A stretch of DNA of 64,000 nucleotides from Betaproteobacteria bacterium MOLA814 (lineage in GTDB: Bacteria > Pseudomonadota > Gammaproteobacteria > Burkholderiales > Burkholderiaceae_C): assembly GCA_000496475.1 (NCBI GenBank), contig AYMW01000002.1, forward strand, positions 372,001 through 436,000, in the 5' to 3' direction. Both the position numbers and the translations under genes were made by a program. A model generated the notes under the pieces. The model was not told the DNA's origin and searched no databases. It saw only the letters and a program-made list of their open reading frames with translations. Positions 33,220 through 42,333 of this stretch are shown in pieces (within the stretch, counting starts at the first letter, position 1; every line of letters begins with the position of its first letter).

Positions 33220-35169
33220 ATGTCTATGCAATACCACTTGAACGGCTACTCCCCAGGCAACCCAACGGCAACGAGGCTTAAGCAAGCAACAGACACAACC
33301 AACACCAGTCTTCCAAAAGAAGTCGACGTGCTGATTGTGGGTTGTGGCCCCGCTGGGCTGACGTTGGCCACCCAGTTGGCTGCATGTACAGACATAACAA
33401 CCTGCATAGTGGAGCAAAAGTCTGGCCCGCTTGAAAAAGGCCAAGCAGATGGCGTGTCGTGCCGCAGCATGGAAATGTTCAACGCCTTTGGTTTCGCCCA
33501 TAAGCTTTTACAAGAGGCTTACTGGGTCAATGAAACCACGTTTTGGAAACCCGACCCGCTTGACGCGCAGCGCATTGTTCGTGTGGGACAAATTTATGAC
33601 ACTGAAGATGACTTGTCAGAGTTTCCCCACGTCATCCTCAACCAAGCCCGTGTACACGACTTCTATTTGGAAGCCATGTACAACGCGCCCACAGCTTTAG
33701 AGCCACATTACGCGCGCCGCTTGTTGGACCTCGTGGTCGATGAGGCTGCAGGTCCGCTAGACCACGCAGTTACAGCGCGCTTTGAAGCTACAGGTGATGG
33801 GCAGGAGGGCGTGACTGAAACCGTCAAGGCACGCTTTGTCGTGGGCTGCGACGGTGCTCGCAGCCGCGTTCGCAAGTCTATGGGGCTTGAGCTGCACGGG
33901 GACTCGGCCAATCAAGCGTGGGGGGTGATGGACATCTTAGCGGTGACTGACTTTCCTGATGTTCGGATGAAGGGGCTCATACAGTCGCACGATCAAGGCT
34001 CGATTGTGTTGATTCCACGTGAAGGTGGCTACCTGGTGCGCATCTATGTAGAAATGGACAAACTCGACAAGTCGCAGCGCGTTGGTGAGCGAAACATCAC
34101 AGTGGAGGCGATTATTGCCAAAGCCAACCGTGTATTGCGGCCCTACCAGTTGGATGTTAAACAAGTCGTGTGGTGGTCTGTGTACGAGATTGGTCAACGC
34201 TTGACGTCGTCGTTTGACGACGCGGCATTGCCAAAGCACACCGCACGCCACCCACACGTGTTCATTGCAGGCGATGCTTGCCACACCCACAGTCCTAAAG
34301 CTGGACAAGGCATGAATGTGTCCATGGGAGATGCGTTCAACCTAGGCTGGAAACTGGTCGCGGTCTTGCGCGGGCAAAGCCAACCCGCGTTGCTGCGCTC
34401 TTACTCTGAAGAGCGTCAAGCAGTGGCGCAAGACCTCATCAACTTTGACCGCGAATGGGCGGGCATTCTCAGCCACAGACCTACAGCAGGTGCGCACAAC
34501 AAGACGGACGGTACAAGCGAAGAAACCTTTGAAAGCTACTTCATCAAGAGTGGGCGTTACACCGCTGGAACTGCTGTGCGTTATGCGCCATCCATGCTGA
34601 CAAGCACAAAAGAGCACCAACACTTGGCAACAGGTTTTGATATTGGTACGCGCTTACATTCAGCACCGGTGATGCGCTTGGCAGATGGCAAGCCTATGCA
34701 ACTAGGGCATGTTGTGCAAGCCGATGCACGGTGGCGATTGCTTGTATTTTCAGATGCATCGGCACCTACACCACTCAGCGCCATGGGCCGACTGTGCACA
34801 TTTTTGAACGACTCACCCGACTCACCTGTGCGACGACACACGGTACAAGGCAGCGACATCGACAGTGCTATTGATGTCAGGGCCATTTTTCAGCAGAGCA
34901 ACCGGGCGTTGGAGATCAACGACACACCTGCTTTTTTGAGGCCATGTAAAGGCTCGTTGGGCTTGACAGATTACGAAAAAATGTTCACCCCAGACCTAAG
35001 AGGCGGCAAAGACATCTTCGATATGCGAGGCATTAACAGGCGTTTGGGCTGCATGGTGGTTGTGAGGCCAGACCAATATGTGGCTCACGTTTTGCCGCTG
35101 GATGCTTATGAGCAACTCGCCGCCTACTTCAGTGCAATTCTCAACACCGCGGATGTACAGGGCGACTGA
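33220..35169 (+). CDS. FAD-dependent aromatic hydroxylase (phenol 2-monooxygenase / 3-hydroxybenzoate 4-monooxygenase family)
   Basis: About 649 residues from ATG 33220; an upstream TTG is ignored. The FAD fingerprint is VDVLIVGCGPAGLTLATQLA, the second FAD/NAD motif is GCDGARSRVRKSM, and the GD motif is HVFIAGDACHTHSPKAGQGMN. The C-terminal thioredoxin-fold domain (about 480-649) matches the PHBH-type hydroxylases with that extra domain. It adds one oxygen to a phenolic ring using NADPH. Phenol versus 3-hydroxybenzoate cannot be decided. The FAH-type hydratase at 28790 could belong to the same aromatic pathway. Confidence 0.9.
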   Translation: MSMQYHLNGYSPGNPTATRLKQATDTTNTSLPKEVDVLIVGCGPAGLTLATQLAACTDITTCIVEQKSGPLEKGQADGVSCRSMEMFNAFGFAHKLLQEAYWVNETTFWKPDPLDAQRIVRVGQIYDTEDDLSEFPHVILNQARVHDFYLEAMYNAPTALEPHYARRLLDLVVDEAAGPLDHAVTARFEATGDGQEGVTETVKARFVVGCDGARSRVRKSMGLELHGDSANQAWGVMDILAVTDFPDVRMKGLIQSHDQGSIVLIPREGGYLVRIYVEMDKLDKSQRVGERNITVEAIIAKANRVLRPYQLDVKQVVWWSVYEIGQRLTSSFDDAALPKHTARHPHVFIAGDACHTHSPKAGQGMNVSMGDAFNLGWKLVAVLRGQSQPALLRSYSEERQAVAQDLINFDREWAGILSHRPTAGAHNKTDGTSEETFESYFIKSGRYTAGTAVRYAPSMLTSTKEHQHLATGFDIGTRLHSAPVMRLADGKPMQLGHVVQADARWRLLVFSDASAPTPLSAMGRLCTFLNDSPDSPVRRHTVQGSDIDSAIDVRAIFQQSNRALEINDTPAFLRPCKGSLGLTDYEKMFTPDLRGGKDIFDMRGINRRLGCMVVVRPDQYVAHVLPLDAYEQLAAYFSAILNTADVQGD

Positions 35170-35198
35170 TAGCTAATACATGGCGGGGCGAACTAGAT

Positions 35199-35233
35199 AA
35201 AAAAGGCTCTTTACCGACTGAAGATAAAGAGCC
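35199..35233 (-). terminator. Rho-independent terminator after the small secreted protein gene
   Basis: On the minus strand GGCTCTTTA/TAAAGAGCC makes a perfect 9-bp stem with an 11-nt loop, followed by TTTTTT. It starts 8 nt after the stop of the gene ending at 35241, a textbook intrinsic terminator. It also lies 30 nt past the convergent hydroxylase gene and may stop that transcript partly. Confidence 0.85.
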
Positions 35234-35240
35234 CTTGGGA

Positions 35241-35480
35241 TTACATACCTAAAACTTTTTTGGCCTCTGCCAACAATTTCATTGAATCTGAATGTTTGCC
35301 AGACTTGTGAGCTGCCTCGCCATCGGCACGAAGTTGCATGGCTTTGGCTTTGTCGGCCTCCGAGATGCTTGTCATGGCCGACATCTTTGCATCAACTGCC
35401 TTCATCTCACCAGGACAACCGTGGGCAAAAGCCGCTGAAGATGAAACAACCAACATGGCCGCTAGAAATGATTTTTTCAT
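35241..35480 (-). CDS. Small secreted protein, 79 residues
   Basis: ATG 35480 begins a clear signal peptide (MKKSFLAAMLVVSSSAAFA, cleavage before HG), while longer in-frame starts do not. The mature part is ~60 residues, helical and Lys/Ala-rich, with repeats like KAMQLRADGEAAHKSGKHSDSMKLLAEAKKVLGM, which resembles a short periplasmic helical-hairpin protein. Function unknown. A strong terminator follows, so it is probably a monocistronic, well-expressed gene. Confidence 0.75.
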   Translation of the reverse strand: MKKSFLAAMLVVSSSAAFAHGCPGEMKAVDAKMSAMTSISEADKAKAMQLRADGEAAHKSGKHSDSMKLLAEAKKVLGM

Positions 35481-35579
35481 ACAATACTCCAAAAAGTAAT
35501 AGTCTTTAACTACAAAAAATACCAAATAATACCAATGAAAATAAATTGTACTACAGGGTTGTAGACAATCAAGTGATGG

Positions 35580-36035
35580 TTACTTGGGCATCAACACTGT
35601 GTCAATGACATGAATGACACCGTTGTCAGCCACAATGTCGGTCTTGATCACTTTAGACATATCAACTTTGACACCATACGAGGTCGTAACCGTCAACTCT
35701 GAACCCTGAACAGTTTTGACCTTACCGGCTTTAACATCCGCTGCCATCACTTTGCCCGCTACCACGTGGTAGGTGAGCACTGACGTAAGTTTGGCCTTGT
35801 CTTTCAACAACGCATCCAAATCAGCTTTTGGAATCTTAGCGAAAGCCTCATCAGTGGGCGCAAACACTGTAAATGGACCTGCCCCCTTCAGCGTGTCCAC
35901 CAAACCAGCAGCGCCAAGTGCTGCTGCCAATGTTTTGAAACTGCCAGCGGCAACCGCGGTGTCAACGATGTCTTTGGCCTGCACTGCGCAGGCAAGACCT
36001 AAAGCCAATACGGCGGTAACGATAGTTTTTTTCAT
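35580..36035 (-). CDS. Secreted fasciclin (FAS1) domain protein
   Basis: About 151 residues from ATG 36035, chosen for the signal peptide [20 protein letters not shown]; the frame is open upstream. One FAS1 domain is present: H1 motif [15 protein letters not shown], the YH motif [15 protein letters not shown] and H2 [22 protein letters not shown]1 proteins are extracytoplasmic adhesion or surface proteins. It is in the same direction as, and 99 nt upstream of, the small secreted protein gene. Confidence 0.92.
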   Translation of the reverse strand: MKKTIVTAVLALGLACAVQAKDIVDTAVAAGSFKTLAAALGAAGLVDTLKGAGPFTVFAPTDEAFAKIPKADLDALLKDKAKLTSVLTYHVVAGKVMAADVKAGKVKTVQGSELTVTTSYGVKVDMSKVIKTDIVADNGVIHVIDTVLMPK

Positions 36036-36189
36036 ACAAATCTTCACAAGTTGGTAGATACCAGTGCGCCAAAAATGTGGCACAAATCGATTATTCATAA
36101 TAAAAATTTCCACGTTTTCATGTGGTCATTCTTATTAAAAACCCTTTAATACCAACTTGTATTGACAGGCCTACAACTCGCCACGGGCA

Positions 36190-36912
36190 TCACCTCACGG
36201 TACTGGCCCAAGCCTCATAACGTGCTTTGGTTTCCTCATTGGGTGGGTACAAACCGGGTAGCGGTATGCCTTCATTAACCTGCGTCATGATCCAGCCTTC
36301 GAGACGCTCTTGTTCTACCGCAGCCTCGCAAACTGACGCTAATAAATCAGCAGGAATCACCACGGCGCCATCTGCGTCGACTACCACCACGTCATTGGGT
36401 ATAACTGCCACGCCACCACAACCGATGGGTTCTTGCCACGCCACAAACGTTAACGACGCCACTGAAGCAGGTGATGCGGTACCTTGGCACCACACGGGTA
36501 AGCCTGTAGCTGTGACGCCGTCAATGTCACGTACAACGCCGTCTGACACCAACGCAGACACGCCACGTTTTTGCATACGGGCACACAAAATATCGCCAAA
36601 AATACCCGCATCCGTCACGCCCATGGCATCCACAACAGCAATACAACCTGTAGGCATCTGCTCTATGGCCGCACGCGTTGATATAGGTGATGCCCAAGAA
36701 GCAGGCGTGGCCAAATCTTCTCGCGAGGGCACAAATCGCAAGGTAAATGCACGGCCAACCAGTCTGGGCGCATCAGGCTGCATGGCCTTGGCACCGCGCA
36801 TCCACACATTGCGCAAGCCTTTCTTCAGCAGCACGGTGGTCAGTGTTGCGGTTGTTATGCCTTGTAACAACGCGACCCATTTGGGATCTAACGGCTCTGG
36901 TAGCACACCCAT
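36190..36912 (-). CDS. RraA-family protein (possible 4-hydroxy-4-methyl-2-oxoglutarate aldolase type)
   Basis: A 240-residue protein of the RraA/HMG aldolase superfamily: ATLTTVLLKKGLRNVWM near the start, PTGCIAVVDAMGVTDAGIFGDILCARMQKRGVSALVSDGVVRDIDGV with the Gly-Asp and Asp-Gly-x-x-Arg-Asp active-site patterns, and DVVVVDADGAVVIP. Members cleave 4-carboxy-4-hydroxy-2-oxoadipate-like acids or, as in E. coli, inhibit RNase E. The active-site pattern favours the aldolase side. It is divergent from the M81/MlrC gene, with repeats between them. Confidence 0.87.
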   Translation of the reverse strand: MGVLPEPLDPKWVALLQGITTATLTTVLLKKGLRNVWMRGAKAMQPDAPRLVGRAFTLRFVPSREDLATPASWASPISTRAAIEQMPTGCIAVVDAMGVTDAGIFGDILCARMQKRGVSALVSDGVVRDIDGVTATGLPVWCQGTASPASVASLTFVAWQEPIGCGGVAVIPNDVVVVDADGAVVIPADLLASVCEAAVEQERLEGWIMTQVNEGIPLPGLYPPNEETKARYEAWASTVR

Positions 36913-36937
36913 AGAGAATTCCTTTTTTTGGCAAACA

Positions 36938-37046
36938 AGATGTTGTTAAGCCTAATGTGCATACGGCGTTTTAACAACCCCTTGTGTGACATCGACAGCT
37001 AACAACCGCGACACGTACATCTTTGTGAAAACGGCAGATGTTGTTA
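36938..37046. promoter_or_regulatory. Repeated AGATGTTGTTA sites in the RraA/MlrC divergent promoter
   Basis: AGATGTTGTTA occurs at 36938-36948 and again at 37036-37046, 98 bp apart. The first also forms a perfect 8-bp inverted repeat GTTGTTAA/TTAACAAC (36942-36949, 36971-36978). They flank the start regions of two divergent genes and are good candidates for one regulator's operators. No regulator gene is adjacent. Confidence 0.5.
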
Positions 37047-37108
37047 CCCTAAATAATGGTCAATTTATAGTGCTTGAACGCCCCTACCGCTGAAGAGAAA
37101 GACAATAT

Positions 37109-38614
37109 ATGAACGTAATGATTGCTAGGCTAAATCATGAGACAAACACTTTCTCCCCCATCAAAACCACCATCAAGTCGTTTGGTAGCGATGGCCCGTT
37201 GTATGGAGAAATGGCATACAACGCTTCAAAAAATACGCGTACCGGTATCGCCGCATTTATAGATGTGCTCGAAGCAGCGGGCCACCACATTGTGGTGGCT
37301 TGCAGCGCAACCTCTAACCCCAGCGGCACAGTGTGTGCCCAAGCCTACACGCACCTGTGCAACACCATTGTTGAGGCCGCTGGTGGCTGCGATGCGATTG
37401 CGTTGGACCTACACGGCGCCATGGTTGCTGAAAACTCAGACGATGGTGAAGGTGACCTGCTCGAGCGTTTGCGCGCCAGCCATCCGGATGTGCCAATTGC
37501 AGTGGCGTTCGACCTGCATGGAAAGATGACCGACAAAATAAGTAACAACAGCGATATCGTCGTGAGCTTTAAAACCTACCCTCACATTGACATGTACGAA
37601 ACAGGCGCTCAAACGGCTAAGTTGCTGGTAGCGATGATGCTCAAGCACATTCAGCCAACCATTGCTTATCGGCGGTTGCCACTCATGTCGAACACGCTGT
37701 GCAGCAGAACCGACCTTGGACCCATGCAAGAAGCGGTTGCCATGGCGCGCGCAGCCGAAGCGCATGGCATGTTGTCTGTTTCAATATTGGCTGGGTTTGC
37801 TCTGGCCGATATTGCTGCGCCGTGTATGAGTGTGGTTGCCGTGGCGGACAACAACCAAGCGGCAGCCGATGCGGTGGCCCAAGACATCGCCAACTTTATC
37901 TGGGCCAACCGTGACGGCTTTACGCACAACAATGAACCTTTGGCTACATCTATTGCCAAGGCAAAAATAATAGCGATGAGGCCTGGAACAGGACCGGTCT
38001 TGCTACTGGATCATGGCGACAACTGCATGTCTGGTGGCACTTGTGACGATATGAATGTACTTCACGAGGCTATCAACCAAGGGCTAGAAGACATCGTAAT
38101 GGGGCCTATCTGCGACCCGCAGGCTGTGCAGCATATGGTTGAGGCAGGCTTGAACGCAACAGTCTCGCTTGAGATAGGTGACAAAGTGCCGCTGACACAG
38201 CTTGGTATCGTCAACACCCCACGCACGCTCACTGGTGTTGTTCGCCATATCACCGATGGGCAGTATGTGATGACTGGCCCAACTTATACGGGCCAACGTA
38301 TTTATATGGGACGAACAGTCTGCCTAGACACGGCGCAAGCCAAGGTAATGGTCACTGAAACACCGCAAGAACATTGGGATCTTGGGATATTCACCCACAT
38401 CAACATAGACGTCACACAACACCGCTATTTGATACTGAAGTCGCGTATGTATTGCAGACCAGTATTTGCACCCTTGGCCAAAGCCATTGTTGAGTGTGAT
38501 GGCGGCGGAGTCACAGGGGCCGACTACACACGGTTTCCATATACAAAGCTCACACGTCCCGTCTACCCGTTCGATACCGATACAACCTGGACAGGCCACC
38601 CGCACAGCGGTTGA
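37109..38614 (+). CDS. M81 family metallopeptidase-like protein (MlrC type)
   Basis: A 501-residue two-domain protein. The N-terminal M81 domain has ARLNHETNTFSP, DLHGAM, AVAFDLHGKM and TYPHIDMYETG, whose Asp and His residues bind metal; the MlrC C-terminal domain has LLLDHGDNCMSGGTCDDM. MlrC-like proteins cleave microcystin degradation products, but most homologues are uncharacterised and likely act on other amides. Divergence from RraA with shared repeats suggests a common substrate pathway. The C-terminus almost touches the convergent thioredoxin-like gene. Confidence 0.9.
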   Translation: MNVMIARLNHETNTFSPIKTTIKSFGSDGPLYGEMAYNASKNTRTGIAAFIDVLEAAGHHIVVACSATSNPSGTVCAQAYTHLCNTIVEAAGGCDAIALDLHGAMVAENSDDGEGDLLERLRASHPDVPIAVAFDLHGKMTDKISNNSDIVVSFKTYPHIDMYETGAQTAKLLVAMMLKHIQPTIAYRRLPLMSNTLCSRTDLGPMQEAVAMARAAEAHGMLSVSILAGFALADIAAPCMSVVAVADNNQAAADAVAQDIANFIWANRDGFTHNNEPLATSIAKAKIIAMRPGTGPVLLLDHGDNCMSGGTCDDMNVLHEAINQGLEDIVMGPICDPQAVQHMVEAGLNATVSLEIGDKVPLTQLGIVNTPRTLTGVVRHITDGQYVMTGPTYTGQRIYMGRTVCLDTAQAKVMVTETPQEHWDLGIFTHINIDVTQHRYLILKSRMYCRPVFAPLAKAIVECDGGGVTGADYTRFPYTKLTRPVYPFDTDTTWTGHPHSG

Positions 38615-38626
38615 CAAAGACCGTGT

Positions 38627-39016
38627 TTACCAACCAAAGTTGCCGCTTGTGCTACGCAAGCGCGAGTTCAACTGGGCTATGGCAGTCGGATGGGTAGGCT
38701 GCAGTGTCTGGCCGGTGATAGGCTGCATGTTGCCATCGACCACACGCGACATCAGTTGCTGGGCTGTTGCCAGGTGCGGCAATAAAACACCATAAAAATA
38801 TATATGCTGTGCATCAGCAATTAAAACGGATGGGAAATTTTCTATGTCCACATCGGCCATCACGTCCGCATGGTCCTCAATATCAACCCACACGAAATCA
38901 ACACCATGCGCGTATTGTTTGCTCAGCAGGTTGAACACGTCAGCGTAAGCGCCACAGGCGCTACACCACGCAGCACAAAAGCAATAAAAAACCAAACGGT
39001 CAGGCGAATTCAACAT
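38627..39016 (-). CDS. Thioredoxin-like protein
   Basis: A 129-residue thioredoxin fold with the active-site motif CAAWCSACG, so Cys-Ser-Ala-Cys instead of CGPC, followed by YADVFNLLSK and a cis-Pro in ENFPSVLIAD. There is no clear signal peptide. It is the last gene of a leftward operon with rhodanese, YeeE/YedE and a small membrane protein, 3 nt after the small gene's stop. It could reduce persulfides or disulfides made by the other members. Confidence 0.82.
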   Translation of the reverse strand: MLNSPDRLVFYCFCAAWCSACGAYADVFNLLSKQYAHGVDFVWVDIEDHADVMADVDIENFPSVLIADAQHIYFYGVLLPHLATAQQLMSRVVDGNMQPITGQTLQPTHPTAIAQLNSRLRSTSGNFGW

Positions 39017-39019
39017 GTA

Positions 39020-39187
39020 TCACTGAGCCATAGAACAATGTCCGCCGCTGGAGGCTTGACCTGAGCCCGCAGCAACAAGCGGGGGTTCGTTGCGCACATT
39101 AACGGGGTCTGACGTGTTGAAGTCCCACGCCAAAAAACCCAGCAGCAGCAGCCAAAAGACAATTTGTAATTTGTGTGTCGTAGACAT
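39020..39187 (-). CDS. Small single-TM protein, 55 residues
   Basis: ATG 39187 has GAGG 5 nt upstream. The protein starts MSTTHKLQIVFWLLLLGFLAWDFN, one TM helix, followed by a periplasmic tail that ends in SGGHCSMAQ with a single Cys. The longer frame overlaps the YeeE gene and is not used. It sits between YeeE/YedE (8-nt gap) and the thioredoxin-like gene (3-nt gap). The lone Cys could carry sulfur, but the function is unknown. Confidence 0.72.
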   Translation of the reverse strand: MSTTHKLQIVFWLLLLGFLAWDFNTSDPVNVRNEPPLVAAGSGQASSGGHCSMAQ

Positions 39188-39195
39188 ACCGCCTC

Positions 39196-40269
39196 TTAAA
39201 ACTGGAAATGGCGGCGCACACGCACCCCAATTAGCGTACCCGCGAAGGCCAACGGCAACCACAGCCAACCGTGCAAACTGCCCGTAGATATACCACTGAG
39301 CATCGCACCAATATTGCACCCGAAGGCCAACCGTGAGCTGTAACCCATCACAAAGCCCGCCGCCAGACCAATGGCCCACTGCTGCGTGGTCAACGTTTTA
39401 CCAGAGGATGAGGCTGTGGCCGATACCCACAAAGCGCCTCCTAAAATGCCAATATTGGTAACAGTGGTGACATCCATGAACACCGTTTGCGTCAGCCGTT
39501 GGGCATTGCCAGCCTGAGACCAAAACGCGCTCACAGTGGGATCAAAAGAGCCTGTTGCCACAGCCACCTTAGCCGCCCACAAGCCCAACCCATACACCAC
39601 CCCCCACGGCTGGCCTGCCAACAACAAATTCAATGTTGCCAACACAGCCAGTGCCACAGCGCCCCACAGCCAGCGCTTGTCAACCCACGTCCGCCCGGTA
39701 CCGACCCACCAACGTACGGCCAACATCAACACAGCCAACAGAGCCAAGGTCACACCCAAGGCACCCGATGAGCCGAACTCTTGCGACAAACTCACTGGCG
39801 CGATTTGTCCCAACGACAACCAAAAATCCAGATGCACAGAACCTAAAAAACTACCCAGCGCAAACAGCGGCAAAATCCCCATATTAAGAGGCACACCCAG
39901 GCCCGCTTTGTACAAGCTGCCTGAGCCGCAACCATCGGCAATTTGCATGGTCAAACCAAACACAAACGCTCCGACCAACAAGCTGAAGCTGGGTGGACCC
40001 AGTGCAGCTTGAAGCTCAGTGAACTGGCCCAGCAAAGGCAAGGCCGCCAGACTGGCCAGTGCCAACAACAACACTTGCCCCGTAACACCTTGCGGATCGC
40101 GTTGCTCAATCAGCTGGCGCCATCCAGTGGTAAAACCAAACCGAGCACCCGCCAGGGCAGCCCCCATGCCTACACCCACGAGCATCAGCACGGCTTGGCG
40201 AATGGACACCTCAAGGGCCAGAAAAATGAAAAAAGCACTCAACACAAGCGCCAACGGGAGGCGTTTCAT
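39196..40269 (-). CDS. YeeE/YedE (TsuA-like) sulfur-compound transporter
   Basis: About 357 residues; ATG 40269 overlaps the rhodanese stop as TAATG, showing coupling. Roughly nine TM helices carry the family's conserved cysteines in MQIADGCGSGSLYKAG (Cys114) and SSRLAFGCNIGAML in the second half, which in TsuA relay thiosulfate-type sulfur through the membrane. Placed with a secreted rhodanese and a thioredoxin-like protein, it would import a sulfur group produced outside. The substrate is inferred from the family. Confidence 0.87.
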   Translation of the reverse strand: MKRLPLALVLSAFFIFLALEVSIRQAVLMLVGVGMGAALAGARFGFTTGWRQLIEQRDPQGVTGQVLLLALASLAALPLLGQFTELQAALGPPSFSLLVGAFVFGLTMQIADGCGSGSLYKAGLGVPLNMGILPLFALGSFLGSVHLDFWLSLGQIAPVSLSQEFGSSGALGVTLALLAVLMLAVRWWVGTGRTWVDKRWLWGAVALAVLATLNLLLAGQPWGVVYGLGLWAAKVAVATGSFDPTVSAFWSQAGNAQRLTQTVFMDVTTVTNIGILGGALWVSATASSSGKTLTTQQWAIGLAAGFVMGYSSRLAFGCNIGAMLSGISTGSLHGWLWLPLAFAGTLIGVRVRRHFQF

Positions 40270-41237
40270 TAGAAAGTTTTCGCGGCCCACAACTTGACGT
40301 CAATCAACAACTGCTTGGGACGGCTGGGCACGTTGGCCATGGGCAAGCCGCTGGGGTCTTTAGACCACTCAACCATAGAGCCGGCATACATTTTGACGTT
40401 TTTTTGGCCCAACACCTCAGACATTGCAAACCAATTGGTAGCGGCCCAGTGGCCGGTATTGCAAAAAGAAACGGTCTCTTTGGAGGGGTCAATCGGACTG
40501 GCCGCTGCTATTTGCTGCGCTTGTCCTAGATCCACAAAGTTGGAGGTGCCGGGCACAAACCACTTGCTGTTTTCTAAGTTCACAGCACCAGGCAACGTAC
40601 CTGGAACTGTGGCGCCAGCGTGGCGGGTATTGCCTTCAAAAAAATCAGCAGGGCGTGCATCGATCAACACTGAATCACCGGACTGTATGCGCTGAACCAA
40701 CTCTTCTTTGGTGGCCACCAAACGGGTGTCAATTTGAGGCTGGAAGCTGCTGGCTACCACTGATGGAACACTGCTATTTTGTGGCAAGCCTGTCACCATC
40801 CAACCCTTCAAGCCACCGTTGAGTACTGACAAATCAGTCAGACCAAGTACTTTCAGCGTCCAATAGACGCGGGCCGATGCGCCAAAGTCCGTCGCATCAG
40901 CGCCGCTGGATACCACCACGGCGTGGGTGCTGGGTGTGAGACCCAAACTCTGCACCAAAGCAGTCAATTTGGGCAGATCAGGTAAATCGCCAGGGTTATT
41001 GGCTGGGCCACGCCACTTGCCGTAAGGCGCGTTCAACGAACCAGGGATGTGGTTGGCAGCGTAAGACTTGGGGTCACGGATATCAATCACGCGAACATTG
41101 GCATCAGACAACTTAGCCTGCAACGCGGCAGGGCTTAGCAGTGGTTGAGCGACAGCCAAGGTGGCAGCGGTGGCGGCAGCGGCGAACACCACACCTGCGG
41201 CCAAAGTAGATAAGAGCTTCATACGGTCAACTTTCAT
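40269..41237 (-). CDS. Secreted rhodanese-type sulfurtransferase, two domains
   Basis: About 322 residues from ATG 41237 (ATG 41222 is equally possible); a signal peptide ends near AVA-QP. Two rhodanese domains: an inactive-looking first (VRVIDIRDPKSYAANHIPGSLNAPY) and a second whose active loop is SFCNTGHWAATN with the catalytic Cys. It would transfer sulfur in the periplasm to acceptors such as cyanide or thiols. It is the first gene of the operon rhodanese - YeeE/YedE - small protein - thioredoxin-like. Confidence 0.88.
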   Translation of the reverse strand: MKVDRMKLLSTLAAGVVFAAAATAATLAVAQPLLSPAALQAKLSDANVRVIDIRDPKSYAANHIPGSLNAPYGKWRGPANNPGDLPDLPKLTALVQSLGLTPSTHAVVVSSGADATDFGASARVYWTLKVLGLTDLSVLNGGLKGWMVTGLPQNSSVPSVVASSFQPQIDTRLVATKEELVQRIQSGDSVLIDARPADFFEGNTRHAGATVPGTLPGAVNLENSKWFVPGTSNFVDLGQAQQIAAASPIDPSKETVSFCNTGHWAATNWFAMSEVLGQKNVKMYAGSMVEWSKDPSGLPMANVPSRPKQLLIDVKLWAAKTF

Positions 41238-41367
41238 GGGGATATTGCAAAACATAACGCCAGTGTGGGTGCGTTGCACTGAAAGAGGAACGATTTTTAA
41301 GTTGGTTGCTTATAACCAAATTGATATAAGTAAAAAAATAAAGTCCACGCACCAAGGCCATGCCGTG

Positions 41368-42162
41368 TTAGCCCAGTTGAGACACAAATTGTTTAATTTC
41401 GGTATTGACCAAGTCCGCATGTGTCATAGGCCCCATATGGCCTACACCTGACAGTTGCACGCATTGGACATGTGGCAGCGCTGCGCACATTACGCGCGCG
41501 ACGGCTTGTGCCGCAGGCGTTGTGTCGCTGCCAAATAAATACAGCGTTGGCAAGGTGATCCGTGCGATGTCGCTCACTAGCAGAGGCTCGTTAAACAAGG
41601 CGTGACTCCACTTGGCGATGTCTTTAATCGACAGCAATATGCCCTTCTTGTAGTGTGCTGGCGTGGCGTCCCAAGCACCCGCACCAGACCAGTAGTCAAT
41701 AAACACACGCGCTGCCGTGTCCATATCGGCGCTTAAAACGGCCAACTTGGCCCTGTCCGTCACCTCGACCACGGCGTCCATGTTTGTTTGCTCTGCCTCT
41801 ACTTGTTTGAGCACTGCAAACAGTGTGGGCTCATACAACACCATCGCTTTAAATTTGTCTGGTCGCATCACCGCTGTTTTTAACGCAACAGCACCGCCAT
41901 AGGAATGACCAACAACAACGGTGTCATTGCCCATCTGATCCAACACCGCATCCGCCAGCGCGGCCTCATCGGCCAACGTTAAATTGCGCGGGGAGTCCCA
42001 AGGCATTGTTTTGCCTGCACCGTAAGAATCAAGCGCGCACACCCGGTACCCTGCGCCCAAACTATCCATCAACCCGCGCCATTGGCTGGAGTTGCTGCAG
42101 TTGGAATGGAAACACACAACGCCGGGGCCTTGGCCCTGTTCACGGTAAAAAGCTGATGACAT
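41368..42162 (-). CDS. Alpha/beta hydrolase
   Basis: About 264 residues from ATG 42162 (MSSAFYREQGQGPG), chosen because earlier codons have no fold character. It shows the hydrolase core: FHSNCSNSSQWRGL oxyanion region, ALDSYGAGKTMPW, nucleophile elbow VVGHSYGGAVAL, and the final His in SGVGHMGPMTHADL. It belongs to the large esterase/epoxide-hydrolase-like group; substrate unknown. It is upstream of the rhodanese operon in the same direction but with a gap, so it is probably separate. Confidence 0.82.
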   Translation of the reverse strand: MSSAFYREQGQGPGVVCFHSNCSNSSQWRGLMDSLGAGYRVCALDSYGAGKTMPWDSPRNLTLADEAALADAVLDQMGNDTVVVGHSYGGAVALKTAVMRPDKFKAMVLYEPTLFAVLKQVEAEQTNMDAVVEVTDRAKLAVLSADMDTAARVFIDYWSGAGAWDATPAHYKKGILLSIKDIAKWSHALFNEPLLVSDIARITLPTLYLFGSDTTPAAQAVARVMCAALPHVQCVQLSGVGHMGPMTHADLVNTEIKQFVSQLG

Positions 42163-42333
42163 TTTTTCTCTATGACTTTGTAAAAATGAAACGTTTTTTG
42201 AAACACAAGACACGACCATTTCAGCCAACACAAGCCTGCAGGTGATGACCAAGTCGGTAAAAAAAGGGCAGCTTACCAGCTGGGCTAAGTGGCCTCAAAT
42301 AGGGAAAGATTAAAAAGGGTCTGAAGTTGTCCG

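Noticed and set aside
36227-36949. A 240-codon plus-strand frame opposite the RraA-like gene
   Set aside because: It is the antisense shadow of a clear RraA-family gene; its translation is Ser/Thr/Pro-rich without motifs.
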